Part shown: in pieces, positions 31,769 to 43,964 of the stretch
How positions within the stretch are numbered: the stretch's first letter is position 1
Layout of the letters: every line of letters begins with the position of its first letter
NCBI GenBank assembly: GCA_027919835.1
Contig: JANVFP010000002.1
Span: 310,001-374,000 of the forward strand
Direction: 5' to 3'
Length of the DNA stretch: 64,000 nt
From: Lentinula raphanica
Lineage: Eukaryota; Basidiomycota; Agaricomycetes; Agaricales; Omphalotaceae
The notes under the pieces: model-generated
Told to the model about the DNA's origin: nothing
The model's input: only the letters and a program-made list of their open reading frames with translations
Database searches by the model: none
Position numbers and translations under genes: made by a program

Positions 31769-31845
31769 TTAAGGCATTCCGTTTACTGGTTCTCCCGCAA
31801 TCGTCATTTCGAGTTGCACACTCAAAACACAAAAAGCGGACTTGA
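30385..31845 (+). pseudogene. DIRS-like Gag (ORF1), diverged, 3'-truncated with a chimeric tail
   Basis: 486 codons starting MAPHHSESSDPHAFH. It matches the 585-residue Gag at 58029-59786 through the LETYK region, then the last 20-odd residues come from leader DNA read in frame (LVLPQSSFRVAH). It lacks the C-terminal Cys/His cluster. The Ser/Ala/Gln-rich N-terminus, the coiled-coil-like central region and the LRLIVKDRFVDFDKVY block are all kept. It differs from the other copies at many silent and non-silent sites, so it belongs to an older subfamily. Confidence 0.75.
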
Positions 31846-33086
31846 GTGTTGTTTCACTCCCAGAGTCTCTAGATCACTCTGGACCATGCCTAGACACATC
31901 ACATGGGTCTCTGGATATATTTCGGACATTTCCAGCGCTTATGGGGGGCTTGGATCATCAGCTGATAGCTGCACATGGTCCCATCTTCACATGCATCAGG
32001 CATATCATGATGGGGTTGATCTGGTCCTGATGGTGGCTGTTACAGGTGCCAGAGGTCTGAGCAGAGGCCTGTAAAAGCGAGTTTCATCATCAGTTTTTGA
32101 TCTCCCATTCTTCCTTTCCTTCCCCCACCATCTCTGACCTGGGTGAGGCTGCCTGCATGTCCCCTTGCTCTATTTGAGCCCTGATTTCACTATCCAGCAC
32201 ATTCCTCCATCTGTACAGACTATAGGCCTTCCAGAGGTGTCTCAGATACAGGAATCTGGTATGAAATTTCGCATTTTTCACCATCAAGACACTGAACAGA
32301 TACCAAAGCACATCCAGACAGATCTAAGGTGATCAGACACTGCAGAAGTTGATTCCTTTGTTAGATCTTGGGTTTTTGGTGTCTCAGTGCGCTCTGATCA
32401 TGTCTGATAAGCCTCTACATTGTACTAACTCTTATCTACATAGATCTAACCTTGATCTGCCTGTTTTTTCCTTCACCCTCCCTCCTCTCCCTTCTATTAT
32501 GTATGTTCTCACTGTTTGTATATATGTAGTGGTATGTAGCTACATCCTTACCTATCCTGTACCATTATGTAGCCCTCCATGATCCGCTCTGAATGTTATG
32601 AGCTTTGGCCCAGTGTTGACTAACTCTTACTTCCTGTCCCACCTGAGTGCAAAAGGCAGAGGTGTCTCAGATACAGGAATCTGGTATGAAATTTCGCATT
32701 TTTCACCATCAAGACACTGAACAGACATCAAAGCACATCCAGACAGATCTAAGGTGATCAGACACTCTAGGAGTTGATTCCTTTGTTAGATCTTGGGTTT
32801 TTGGTGTCTCAGTGCGCTCTGATCATGTCTGATAGGCCTCTACATTGTACTGACTCTTATCTACATAGATCTAACCTTGATCTGCCTGTTTTTCCTTCAC
32901 CCTCCCTCCTCTCCCTCATATCATGTATGTTCTCATTGTTTGTATATATGTAGTGGTATGTAGCTACATCCTTACCTATCCTGTACCATTATATAGCCCT
33001 CCATGATCCGCTCTGAATGTTATGGACTTTGGCCCAGTGTTGGCTAACTTTAACTTCCTGTCTCACCTGAGTGCAAAAGGCAGAGG
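31769..33086 (+). mobile_element. two DIRS-like 3' partial copies in tandem
   Basis: 31769-32662 runs from the leader (ACTGGTTCTCCCGC) to the right terminus GCAGAGG. 32663-33086 starts again at TGTCTCAG and ends at another GCAGAGG. Both contain the non-autonomous centre (CCTCCCTCCTCTCCC ... TATATGTAGTGG) instead of genes. The second runs straight into recombinase-gene sequence. Confidence 0.75.
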
Positions 33087-34794
33087 TGGACATTCACTTA
33101 GAGCTGGCCTCTGCCTTTTGCACTCAGGTGGGACAGGAAGTAAGAGTTAGCCAACACTGGGCCAAAGCCCATAACATTCAGAGCGGATCATGGAGGGCTA
33201 CATAATGGTACAGGATAGGTAAGGATGTAGCTACATACCACTACATATATACAAACAGTGAGAACATACATGATATGAGGGAGAGGAGGGAGGGTGAAGG
33301 AAAAAGAGGCAGATCAAGGTTAGATCTATGTAGATAAGAGTTAGTACAATGTAGAGGCTTATCAGACATGATCAGAGCGCACTGAGACACCAAAAACCCA
33401 AGATCTAACAAAGGAATCAACTTCTGCAGTGTCTGATCACCTTAGATCGGTCTGGATGTGCTTTGATGTCTGTTCAGTGTCTTGATGATGAAAAATGCGA
33501 AATTTCATACCAGATTCCTGTATCTGAGACACTTCTGGAAGGCCTGTAGTCTGTACAGATGGAGGAATGTGCTGGAGAGTGAAATCAGAGCTCAAATAGA
33601 GCAAGGGGACATGCAGGCAGCCTCACCCAGGTCAAAGATGGTGGGGGAAGGAAAGGAAGAATGGGAGATCAAAAACTGATGATGAAACTCGCTTTTACAG
33701 GCCTCTGCTCAGACCTCTGGCACCTGTAACAGCCACCATCAGGACCAGATCAACCCCATCATGATATGCCTGATGCATGTGAAGATGGGACCATGTGCAG
33801 CTATCAGCTGATGATCCAAGCGCCCCATAAGCGCTGGAAATGTCCGAAATATATCCAGAGACCCATGTGATGTGTCTAGGCATGGTCCAGAGTGATCTAG
33901 AGACTCTGGGAGTGAAATAACACTCAAGTCCGCTTTTTGTGTTTTGAGTGTGCACCTCGAAATGATGATTGCGGGAGAACCAGTGAACCAAATGCCTTCA
34001 AATTTGTTCTCATCCCAAAGAGAACGTGGAGCCGCACATTTTCACTTAAGACACCTAAGGGATCCATCCAGAACTGCATGGTGTAGAGCGAAATGTAAAT
34101 CAAAAGCTCTATCAGAAGATTCTGAGCACTTTGGTGAAAAAGTGTGCATAGCTCCACACAGACTGGGTATCATCACTAGGTCATAGTGGACAACTTGTAG
34201 GGGCAATAGAGCTCTGTATGCGTGCACAGTATAGTGGCAAGAGCTCTTGAGGGTGGCCAGCAATTAAGTGTATTCATGTACACATTAGGTATGATGAAGG
34301 TGAAGACCTTCATGTACATACCTGGTGTGATGAATAGTGCACTATAATTGCTGGGAGATGATCTGTTGTTTGCAGAGGCCTGCAGAAAGGCTCCCTACCC
34401 TTGGAATCCGCCTTCATGTCGATGGTGCAACCTTTTATGCCAGACTTGGTCTTTCTGAATCTGTGATTATGGCTTTAGGACGTTGGTCTTCTACAGCTTG
34501 GAAAATATATATCAGAGACAATCCTACAGTAAGGGCAGAACTACAACTAGCTTCACTCAAACAAGCCCAAAGATCTTGACACTGTACAGTAGTATCATTG
34601 TAACACCATCCAATCTGATATACAACCATTTACCTCGCGTCTCATTCACATTTTCTCTCACCACCATCCACCCCTCAACAACATCTCATAGCAATTTATA
34701 GCCCTCCATGATCCACTCTGAATGTTATGGGCTTTGGCCCAGTGTTGGCTAACTCTAACTTCCTGTCCCACCTGAGTGCAAAAGGCAGAGGTGA
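33087..34794 (+). pseudogene. 3' end of a DIRS-like tyrosine recombinase gene, split by a 1,315-bp insertion
   Basis: 33087-33107 encodes part of the HSLRAGG motif. The reading resumes at 34423 with GATFYARLGLSESV and ends at 34579 with the usual C-terminus LASLKQAQRS. The element's 3' tail then runs to GCAGAGG at 34794. The interruption is the complete reverse element 33108-34422, inserted with no base gained or lost. The nucleophile region STAWKIYIRDNP is present. This is the remnant of an otherwise deleted autonomous copy. Confidence 0.8.
33108..34422 (-). mobile_element. non-autonomous DIRS-like element R1 (1,315 bp)
   Basis: Read on the minus strand it starts TCGACATGAAGG and ends GCAGAGG. 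It shares about 1.1 kb of leader and about 95 b of 3' tail with the autonomous unit, with a unique A+T-rich centre of about 100 b. It is inserted into a recombinase gene with flanks GAGCTGG and TGGTGC and no target duplication. Confidence 0.88.
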
Positions 34795-36958
34795 GGAGAC
34801 ACAGACCTGAAGTGGACATGAGCTCTACCCTGTTTAGAGGAGCTAGAAGTGCCCATGGAGCGCTCAGGAAGCGAGCTAGAGGTGTTCTGAGAGTGAGAAG
34901 GCATGTTAGAGGACTTTTTAGAGGAAGGGAGCAACTTTGATCTGGCCTGATCTGGCCTGATCTGATCAGATAAGGGTTTGAGGCGAGTTTGTGCAGGATT
35001 GAGGGGCCTAAAAGCCTCAGAAGCACTCTGATCTGCTCTGATCTTGGTGGATGAGGATTTGGGGAGAGTTTGAGCAAGGTCAAGGTGTCTGAAGGGCTTA
35101 GATGAGGCCTGATCAGCATGGATCTGGCTAGATTTGGACATGGAGGGTGTAGAAGCATGGATAGCAAGAGGATCTGGTGATTCAGAGCAATGGGGAGCCA
35201 TACAGAGTGTTGAGATAAAGATGGTGCTCAGGGAGAGCAGGAGGATGAAGGAAAAACAGGCAGATCAAGGTTAGATCTATGTAGATAAGGGTTAGTACAA
35301 TGTAGAGGCTTATCAGACATGATCAGAGTGCACTGAGACACCAAAAACCCAAGATCTAACAAAGGAATCAACTCCTAGAGTGTCTGATCACCTTAGATCT
35401 GTCTGGATGTGCTTTGATGTCTGTTCAGTGTCTTGATGGTGAAAAATGCGAAATTTCATACCAGATTCCTGTATCTGAGACACCGCTGGAAGGCCTATAG
35501 TCTGTACAGATGGAGGAATGTGCTGGACAGTGAAATCAGGGCTCAAATAGAGCAAGGGGACATGCAGGCAGCTTCTGCCTCTGCCTTTTGCACTCAGGTG
35601 GGACAGGAAGTAAGAGTTAGCCAACACTGGGCCAAAGCCCATAACATTCAGAGCGGATCATGGAGGGCTACATAATGGTACAGGATAGGTAAGGATGTAG
35701 CTACATACCACTACATATATACAAACAGTGAGAACATACATAATAGAAGGGAGAGGAGGGAGGGTGAAGGAAAAACAGGCAGATCAAGGTTAGATCTATG
35801 TAGATAAGAGTTAGTACAATGTAGAGGCTTATCAGACATGATCAGAGCGCACTGAGACACCAAAAACCCAAGATCTAACAAAGGAATCAACTTCTGCAGT
35901 GTCTGATCACCTTAGATCTGTCTGGATGTGCTTTGGTATCTGTTCAGTGTCTTGATGGTGAAAAATGCGAAATTTCATACCAGATTCCTGTATCTGAGAC
36001 ACCTCTGGAAGGCCTATAGTCTGTACAGATGGAGGAATGTGCTGGAGAGTGAAATCAGAGCTCAAATAGAGCAAGGGGACATGCAGGCAGCCTCACCCAG
36101 GTCAGAGATGGTGGGGGAAGGAAAGGAAGAATGGGAGATCAAAAACTGATGATGAAACTCGCTTTTACAGGCCTCTGCTCAGACCTCTGGCACCTGTAAC
36201 AGCCACCATCAGGACCAGATCAACCCCATCATGATATGCCTGATGCATGTGAAGATGGGACCATGTGCAGCTATCAGCTGATGATCCAAGCGCCCCATAA
36301 GCGCTGGAAATGTCCGAAATATATCCAGAGACCCATGTGATGTGTCTAGACATGGTCCAGAGTGATCTAGAGACTCTGGGAGTGTAATAACACTCAAGTC
36401 CGCTTTTTGTGTTTTGAGTGTGCAACTCGAAATGATGATTGCGGAAGAACCAGTGAACCAAATGCCTTCAAATTTGTTCTCATCCCGAAGAAGACATGGA
36501 GCCGCACATTTTCACTTAAGACACCTAAGGGATCCATCCAGAACTGCATGGTGTAGAGCAAAATGTAAATCAAAAGCTCTATTAGAAGATTCTGAGCACT
36601 TTGGTGAAAAAGTGTGCATAACTCCACACAGACTGGGTATCATCACTAGGTCATAGTGGACAACTTGTAGGGGCAATAGAGCTCTGTATGCGTGCACAGT
36701 ATAGTGGCAAGAGCTCTTGAGGGTAGCCAGCAATTAAGTGTATTCATGTACACATTAGGTATGATGAAGGTGAAGACCTTCATGTACATACCTGTTGTGA
36801 TGAATAGTGCACTATAATTGCTGGGAGATGATCTGTTATTTGCAGAGGCCTGCAGAAAGGCTCCCTACCCTTGGAATCCGCCTTCATGTCGACCTTTTGC
36901 ACTCAGGTGGGACAGGAATTAAGAGTTAGCCAACACTGGGCCAAAGCCCATAACATTC
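34795..36958 (-). mobile_element. DIRS-like partial autonomous copy (gag N-terminus), split by R2
   Basis: The minus strand carries leader plus gag from the ATG at 35201 for about 135 codons, ending near 34797. The leader side (to 35577) continues after R2 as a fragment of a right-end region (36893-36958). The copy is internally deleted and damaged. Confidence 0.65.
35578..36892 (-). mobile_element. non-autonomous DIRS-like element R2 (1,315 bp)
   Basis: Same termini, length and orientation as R1. The flanks GCTTCTG and CCTTTTGC rejoin to a continuous DIRS-like right-end sequence. No target duplication. Confidence 0.88.
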
Positions 36959-38806
36959 TCGATATGAAGGCGGATTCCAAGGGTAGGGAGCCTTTCTGCA
37001 GGCCTCTGCAAACCACAGATCATCTCCCAGCAATTATAGTGCACTATTCATCACAACAGGTATGCACATGAAGGTCTTCACCTTCATCATACCTAATGTG
37101 TACATGAATACACTTAATTGCTGGCTACCCTCAAGAGCTCTTGCCACTATACTGTGCACGCATACAGAGCTCTATTGCCCCTACAAGTTGTCCACTATGA
37201 CCTAGTGATGATACCCAGTCTGTGTGGAGTTATGCACACTTTTTCACCAAAGTGCTCAGAATGCTCTAGTAGAGCTTTTGATTTACATTGCGCTCTACAC
37301 CATGCAGTTCTGGACGGATCCCTTAGGTGTCTTAAGTGAAAATGTGTGGCTCCATGTCCTCTTCGGGATGAGAACAAATTTGAAGGCATTTGGTTCACTG
37401 GTTCCCCCGCAATTGTCATTTCAAATTGCACACTCAAAACACAAAAAGCGGACTTGAGTGTTGTTTCACTCCCAGAGCCTCTAGATCACTCTGGATCATG
37501 CCTAGACACATCACATGGGTCTCTGGATATATTTCGGACATTCCCAGCGCTTATGGGGCGCTTGGATCATCAGCTGATAGCTGCACATGGTCCCATCTTC
37601 ACATGCATCAGGCATATCATGATGGGGTTGATCTGGTCCTGATGGTGGCTGTTACAGGTGCCAGAGGTCTGAGCAGAGGCCTGTAAAAGCGAGTTTCATC
37701 ATCAGTTTTTGATCTCCCATTCTTCCTTTCCTTCCCCCACCATCTCTGACCTGGGTGAGGCTGCCTGCATGTCCCCTTGCTCTATTTGAGCCCTGATTTC
37801 ACTATCCAGCACATTCCTCCATCTGTACAGACTATAGGCCTTCCAGAGGTGTCTCAGATACAGGAATCTGGTATGAAATTTCGCATTTTTCACCATCAAG
37901 ACACTGAACAGATACCAAAGCACATCCAGACAGATCTAAGGTGATCAGACACTCTAGGAGTTGATTCCTTTGTTAGATCTTGGGTTTTTGGTGTCTCAGT
38001 GCGCTCTGATCATATCTGATAAGCCTCTACATTGTACTAACTCTTATCTACATAGATCTAACCTTGATCTGCCTGTTTTTCCTTCATCCTCCTGCTCTCC
38101 CTGAGCACCATCTTCATCTCAACACTCTGTATGGCTCCCCATCGCTCTGAATCACCAGATCCTCTTGCTATCCATGCTGCTACACCCTCCATGTCCAAAT
38201 CTAGCCAGATCCATGCTGATCAGGCCTCATCTAAGCCCTTCAGACACCTTGATCTTGCTCAAACTCTCCCCAAATCCTCATCCACCAAGATCAGAGCAGA
38301 TCAGAGTGCTTCTGAGGCCTCTAGGCCCCTCAATCCTGCACAAACTCGCCTCAATCCCTTATCTGATCAGATCAGGCCAGATCAGGCCAGACCAAAGTTG
38401 CTCCCTTCCTCTCAAAAGTCCTCTAACATGCCCTCTCACTCTCAGATCACCTCTAGCTCGCTTCCTGGGCGCTCCATGGGCGCTTCTAGCTCCTCTAAAC
38501 AAGGTAGAGCTCATGTCCACTTCAGGTCTGTGTCTCCTCATCCCTCTGATGTTCCATCCTCCTCTGCTGCTCCCCACTTGTCACCTCCTCCCTCCCTTGC
38601 TGCCAGGCTCTCTGATGACCCTGGACAAGCTCTGGAGTCTTCAGGGAGCTGCGGGCTATTCTATCAGGACTCCATCACATTGCATCCAAACCTAGTCCAC
38701 CAAAAAGAGCTCTGTTCTTCTCAGATAGCCTAGACTCAGTTCAAGTGCTGAGCTCTCTTGCAGTCAAAGAATCATCACACAACTCCATCCTCTTAGCTAT
38801 TGCTGC
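36959..38806 (+). mobile_element. internally deleted autonomous DIRS-like copy
   Basis: It starts at a left terminus (TCGATATGAAGG), runs through the full leader to the gag ATG at 38131, then jumps near 38640 from gag into the RNase H part of pol (LFYQDSITL-region in the wrong frame, KESSHNSILL words at DNA level). It stops at 38806 against an inverted right terminus. About 2.7 kb of gag/pol and the whole recombinase gene are missing. Confidence 0.7.
38131..38733 (+). pseudogene. Gag N-terminal fragment fused out of frame to pol
   Basis: 200 codons. The first about 170 match Gag (MAPHRSESPDPLAIH start); the rest is pol DNA read out of frame. No functional product expected. Confidence 0.7.
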
Positions 38807-39033
38807 CTCTGCCTTTTGCACTCAGGTGGGACAGGAAGTTAGAGTTAGCCAACACTGGGCCAAAGCCCATAACATTCAGAGCGGATCATGGAGGGCTACA
38901 TAATGGTACAGGATAGGTAAGGATGTAGCTACATACCACTACATATATACAAACAGTGAGAACATACATGATAGAAGGGAGAGGAGGAAGGGTGAAGGAA
39001 AAACAGGCAGATCAAGGTTAGATCTATGTAGAT
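38807..39033 (-). mobile_element. DIRS-like right-end fragment
   Basis: An inverted right terminus (CCTCTGCCTTTTGC) and about 220 b of the non-autonomous centre. It breaks at GATAAG and is followed immediately by another inverted right terminus. Confidence 0.7.
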
Positions 39034-40009
39034 AAGCCTCTGCCTTTTGCACTCAGGTGGGACAGGAAGTTAGAGTTAGCCAACACTGGGCCAAAGCCCA
39101 TAACATTCAGAGTGGATCATGGAGGGCTACATAATGGTACAGGATAGGTAAGGTTGTAGCTACATACCACTACATATATACAAACAATGAGAACATACAT
39201 GATATGAGGGAGAGGAGGGAGGGTGAAGGAAAAACAGTCAGATCAAGGTTAGATCTATGTAGATAAGAGTTAGTACAATGTAGAGGCTTATCAGACATGA
39301 TCAGAGCGCACTGAGACACCAAAAACCCAAGATCTAGCAAAGGAATCAACTTCTGCAGTGTCTGATCACCTTAGATCTGTCTGGATGTGCTTTGGTATCT
39401 GTTCAGTGTCTTGATGGTGAAAAATGCGAAATTTCATACCAGATTCCTGTATCTGAGACACCTCTGGAAGGCCTGTAGTCTGTACAGATGGAGGAATGTG
39501 CTGGATAGTGAAATCAGGGCTCAAATAGAGCAAGGGGACATGCAGGCAGCCTCACCCAGGTCAGAGATGGTGGGGGAAGGAAAGGAAGAATGGGAGATCA
39601 AAAACTGATGATGAAACTCGCTTTTACAGGCCTCTGCTCAGACCTCTGGCACCTGTAACAGCCACCATCAGGACCAGATCAAACCCATCATGATATGCCT
39701 GATGCATGTGAAGATGGGACCATGTGCAGCTATCAGCTGATGATCCAAGCGCCCCATAAGCGCTGGGAATGTCCGAAATATTGGGAGATTTAGTCTACAC
39801 CTGTTATGTGTCATCATTGCACAGCTTTTAAATCACGTTCTGAGCGCACGTTATTGTGAGAGAATACTCTTCGGCCGAAAATCCGTGGCAATTTTGGATC
39901 TGCTCAGCTCTCAGTTCTGACCGTCTCCCGATTCCCTCTCGTCTCTGTCAAGAGTGACAAGAGACATGACTGTCGCTTCTTTAGAAGAGAACACATTGCT
40001 CTATCACCA

Positions 40010-42230
40010 ATGTCATCATCTATGACCTCTGAATCCCTTGCCTCGTCTCAATGCACTGACATAAAAGATGCGTTGTTCAAGCACATCTATCCCCAACTGT
40101 TCTGTTCCCTCTGCTGCACCATGCCCACCCACAATCCACCTCCTCGTCCCAACTTCATTGCATCTTATGCTGATGGATGTATCGTATTCATTGCTTAGTA
40201 CGTCTTTTTTTAATGAGGAGCGCGTTTTCATGCTAAACTTGTCTTGCTAGTCCTCGACTCGACTCAGGCCTCCGAGTTCCAGCAAATCAAGTCTTCAAGT
40301 TGCTCAAGAAACGCGCCCTCGATATCCGTTGCTTCTGCGATAGACCTGCCTCTGTTTTTCGTGTCAACAAACCAGACAGCTTGTTAAATGGAGATTTCGT
40401 CGCGATGTGCAGTAGGAAGGGATGTAACTATTTTGGTGTGTTTTTTGTCCATCACATTTGCAATACCGACTAAAAAGATTTCTGACAGTGAATATGACTG
40501 AAGCCTACGATCAAGCATCCTATCTCTGGCCTGTGGACCCTCAGTCTTCTAGCGGGGCTCCTGTCAACGACGCGACGTTGTCTGCTCGCCGTCTTGGAAC
40601 ATCCTCCAACATTACGGCCCACTCTTCAACCAGGCAGGGAGCCCACACCTCCACTCGTTCTCAACGAGGTGAGACTCATCCTGCGCCTGCAGAGATTCAC
40701 TAATGAAGGCTATTCCAGGTCTTACTAGTAGATTTTCTGGTTATGGCTCTCGAAACAACCCAATCAACCTCGCTACAGCCCGTATGTTTTTCTAAGTTTT
40801 TCCTGAAAACAAAATCTGACCACGATAATATACCATAGGAGTACGCGACTTGGGAACAATCGATTTATCTTGATTGGCTTCCAATAGAATTAGGAATGGT
40901 GTCGGGCTGGAATACCTACGAGCTGCTGTACTTAGAACCAATGTATACTTTTATGGGACAAATTGATGAATGATCTTCGCTTTTGCTGCCTCACTGCCTT
41001 TGCAGATCCGAACAAGACTCTCGATGCCTATGTATCTTTATAAGTTCATTCTCAAAATATCAGCCCCCAGTTAGTCTTCATGGCTGTCCCTGTTAAACGA
41101 GGAGATTCCAAGAAATTGCGCCAACAAGATGCACTCTATACTTTTGGACAAGATTGTCTCAACGTCATTCCATAGTATGTATCGTTAAGTTCACAAAAAC
41201 CATTCTGACTTTTTCCATACAGCCCTCGTGAATCAACCGGGTCATTGAAGTTGCCTTCTCAAGTCTGGGAAGCTCTCACAGATGGTAGCATTACCTTGCG
41301 ATGCTTTCACCACAAACGGGTCCTGGTAAAACCCAAAGCCGGCAACATGAATGGCCCCATCTCTGTGAAATGCCCTCTTGGGTTCTGGCAACAATGTCCG
41401 TACAGATGTAGGTACTAACGTTATAACCATTCTATGTGGTTGCGCCCAACCCGAGTCTCTCACAGTGTCAATCGAGACGGTTCATTTACGTCTCTCATTG
41501 CTCGAATCACCTCTGGATCGTGGTCTTCTCTCTCCTGCTTCATCTCCGATTCCTCACTTTACACCGTCTTTCAATGACAACCTATACTATGCTCCTTATC
41601 TCTACAACTATGTTCCCCCTCTCCGTCGTGATTGCACCAATAGAGGCAAGTAGACTCTTACCAAGTTTCCATTCTCTCTTATCAGCCTAACAAATCTCAG
41701 AGCTCATTGATTGGGTCAAGGCGCTCAGTGACGGTGTTGTTGATGAAGACGGGTATCTCGAATATGATGCTAATGGTATGTAACTTTGTCAATGTCTATT
41801 CTTCTGGGAGCGTCAATGTTTGTGTTGTGCAGAAACTAGCACTGGTATATTTACACATTCATTCAAGCACACAGCGATCATTGTACAGCGAACACGAGCA
41901 AGGCTTTTCCCAGTCAGAGATCAAAACAGTAGGTTTGACATCTATCAGGAGCTATGTGTTTGCAAACGTATGTGTTAGATATGAGGAGGTTCCGAAACTT
42001 CAGTGCTTTTGCACTGTCTGCACGCGTTATTGGTCAAGCACGAGCAGACCCTAGCATGTTCAATTGTGAGTAACAGAGCACTGATATTGATAAGTCAGGC
42101 TAACAACTTACAAGATTTACTAAGTCACTTTGAGCACCACAAAGATCAGGTGTATATCGGGCCAAATAACGAAATATCCTTTCCTTTACCATCCACTCCT
42201 CTTTCAAGTTTCAAGTAATGTACAATGAGT
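40010..42230 (+). CDS. MULE accessory gene, GRF-type zinc-finger-like, exact exons uncertain
   Basis: Exon 1 at 40010-40197 (MSSSMTSESLASSQC) joins exon 2 at 40251 through a GT-AG intron (GTACGT...GCTAG), giving FIAYPRLDSGLRV. Exon 2 contains CFCDRPASVFRV followed by AMCSRKGCNYF, a C-x-C ... C-x4-C layout like zf-GRF fingers. A second, weaker block near 41300-41390 (LRCFHHKRVLVKP ... CPLGFWQQCPY) has a similar design. Later exons (40490-40703, 41083-41170, 41222-41400, 41690-42060) look coding but the gene model is not secure and may be degenerate at the 3' end. It probably belongs to the MULE, but could also be captured. Confidence 0.45.
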
Positions 42231-42399
42231 AGAAACTCAATCAGAAGAATCATTCACATTGTTCTAGCCAGCGTTTGAGCTGCCCCTGTTAGTGTTTCCG
42301 TTAATCGTGTTGCGTTTGCATTGTTCGAGTTCGAAAACGCAGACCCAGACCCGCCAAATGCACTGGCAACTGTCCGATCCAGGACTTCGTCCGAAACAG

Positions 42400-42760
42400 T
42401 ATCATCCACGCTGAATATCCTACTCGCAGAGCCTGCCATTCTCCATTTATTCTTCTTGTCAATAGCCGTTTTGCTGAATTTTGCTTCCCGCTTTCGGCGG
42501 ACACCTTGAATTTCGTGTTGACCGGTGAGGAAGATCAAGATACCGCCAGGGGGAAGACGAGTGTGTATCTTGGTAGTTTTTTTGATAGCTTCAGTGATGT
42601 AATCTGACACGGTGCGTCTGTTGGAATGAACTGTGACCGGGTGTTGTCGAGCGGCGACGTTGATGATAGGAGGCGGACTGGGAAAGAGAGTGCGAGGTCC
42701 ATCACGACTTGGAGGAGCAACGACACTAGAGAAATCCGCGACCGGTATTCCCAGTAGGAA
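42400..42760 (-). pseudogene. captured fragment of a DHX37/Ecm16-type DEAH RNA helicase
   Basis: The minus strand reads PPPIINVAARQHPVTVH, then SDYITEAIKKTTKIHTRLPP and GGILIFLTGQHEIQGV, a continuous match to the region between helicase domains of ribosome-biogenesis DEAH helicases, where LTGQNEI is the usual motif (Asn is His here). No ATPase motifs accompany it. The coding stretch ends in unrelated sequence (AFGGSGSAFSNSNNAN). It lies inside the MULE, antisense to the GRF gene. Confidence 0.7.
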
Positions 42761-43099
42761 AGGACGGAGAACAGCGCGATGATAGTGAAGACGATAGCAC
42801 CGGCTAGAGATATGTACGAAGGGAGACAAAGCGAGTTAGTAGAGATCGACCAAACCGACATGAAGACATACAATAGTATTTCGTGATCCAATGGTAAACA
42901 CAGATTCCGCTGTGTAGAATTTCAATGTTGTTGTAGATGCTGAGGAAGAGGAGGTCCTCCACCATGAGCACCATGAGCGTTGGGATTGGGATTGGGTGGT
43001 TGACCTGGTCCGGTGATAGGCCCAATTGATCCCATTGCATTTATCGAAGGATTCATAGCGTTCATCGCGGTCGAGGAGGAGGCTTGCCGTTCTGCTCGA

Positions 43100-43285
43100 T
43101 TTGAGAAGGGGTGGGTTGTTAGAGGGTACGATGAGCGTGACGACAAAGAAGGAGAGGACGTAGAAGAGGATGACGCGTCGGACGAAGATACGTTTGGCGG
43201 ACTTGGGGATGTTGCGCCGGGGGTTTTTGGTTTCAGCCGCGGTGGCGGCGATGGTCTCGATGCCAGAGTAGGAGTAGGCGGCGTT
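43100..43285 (-). pseudogene. captured fragment of a fungal amino-acid permease
   Basis: The minus strand reads FWTTFSNAAYSYSGIETIA, then AATAAETKNPRRNIPKSAKR and VILFYVLSFFVVTLIVPSN. This is the TM6-TM7 region of fungal AAT-family permeases, where YSGIETIAATAAE and NPRRNIPKA-type loops are hallmarks. Only about 60 residues are present, without start or stop. An adjacent Gly/Asn/Pro-rich stretch (42920-43060) is probably a third captured piece but cannot be assigned. Confidence 0.7.
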
Positions 43286-43688
43286 GGAGAAGGTGGTCCA
43301 GAAGCCTCACCTCAAAGGGTTCTAGTGCACGAGCTCGCAATGACCAGAGCATGTCAAGCAATCCGGAGACGAGTTTTTGTATTGACAGCCGCTGATGAGA
43401 ATGGACCGACGACGCCGAAGAGGCAAGAACTGGGAGGGACGACGTTGAGTACACGAGGAGTTGGATGTGAGCAGGTTAGAAAAAGGTTCGAATACAACGT
43501 GGAGAGGGAGTTCAAGCCAGGTGGCCAAATGGTAGACCCAAGCACAGAGCAGATGCGTCGCTGGAGAACATGCTCTGCGCCTCTAGGACGGTGTGCGTAT
43601 CTGCTCTGTGATGGTGAGGACCAATGTTGTAGAAGATAGCCTTCCCTTCTGCTTGACGTTGAGTAACTTCGTGAAAAAGTCGCCGCGA

Positions 43689-43801
43689 ATGGCCCGCGCC
43701 CTGGAGAGAGCGCGCAAAAAGCCATAGTGCTGTTACGGTCGGTGGGATTTTGTGTGAGGTTTTGGATGGCCCGCGCCCTGGAGAGAGCGCGCAAAAGCCA
43801 T
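43689..43801. repeat. 37-bp block duplicated at 77-bp spacing
   Basis: ATGGCCCGCGCCCTGGAGAG plus the following GAGCGCGC...GCCAT occurs at 43689-43725 and again at 43766-43801. It is strongly CpG-rich, unlike the rest of the window. Confidence 0.8.
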
Positions 43802-43964
43802 TGGTGTGGTGGTGGTGGGAGTGTGAAATGAGTTATATTATTGTGAGTATGCGGAATATTGAATATCCATATACCCGATGGCTCGTGGAAACCGTCAACG
43901 TTTGGAAAGAACTTCAGTTACATTCAGACAATAGAGTACATCACCAAGCATGTACCAGTACAAT

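Noticed and set aside
30767..32074. 435-codon Leu-rich plus-strand ORF
   Set aside because: It is the +1 shadow of Gag continuing into leader DNA; composition follows Gag codon use, with no recognisable domain.
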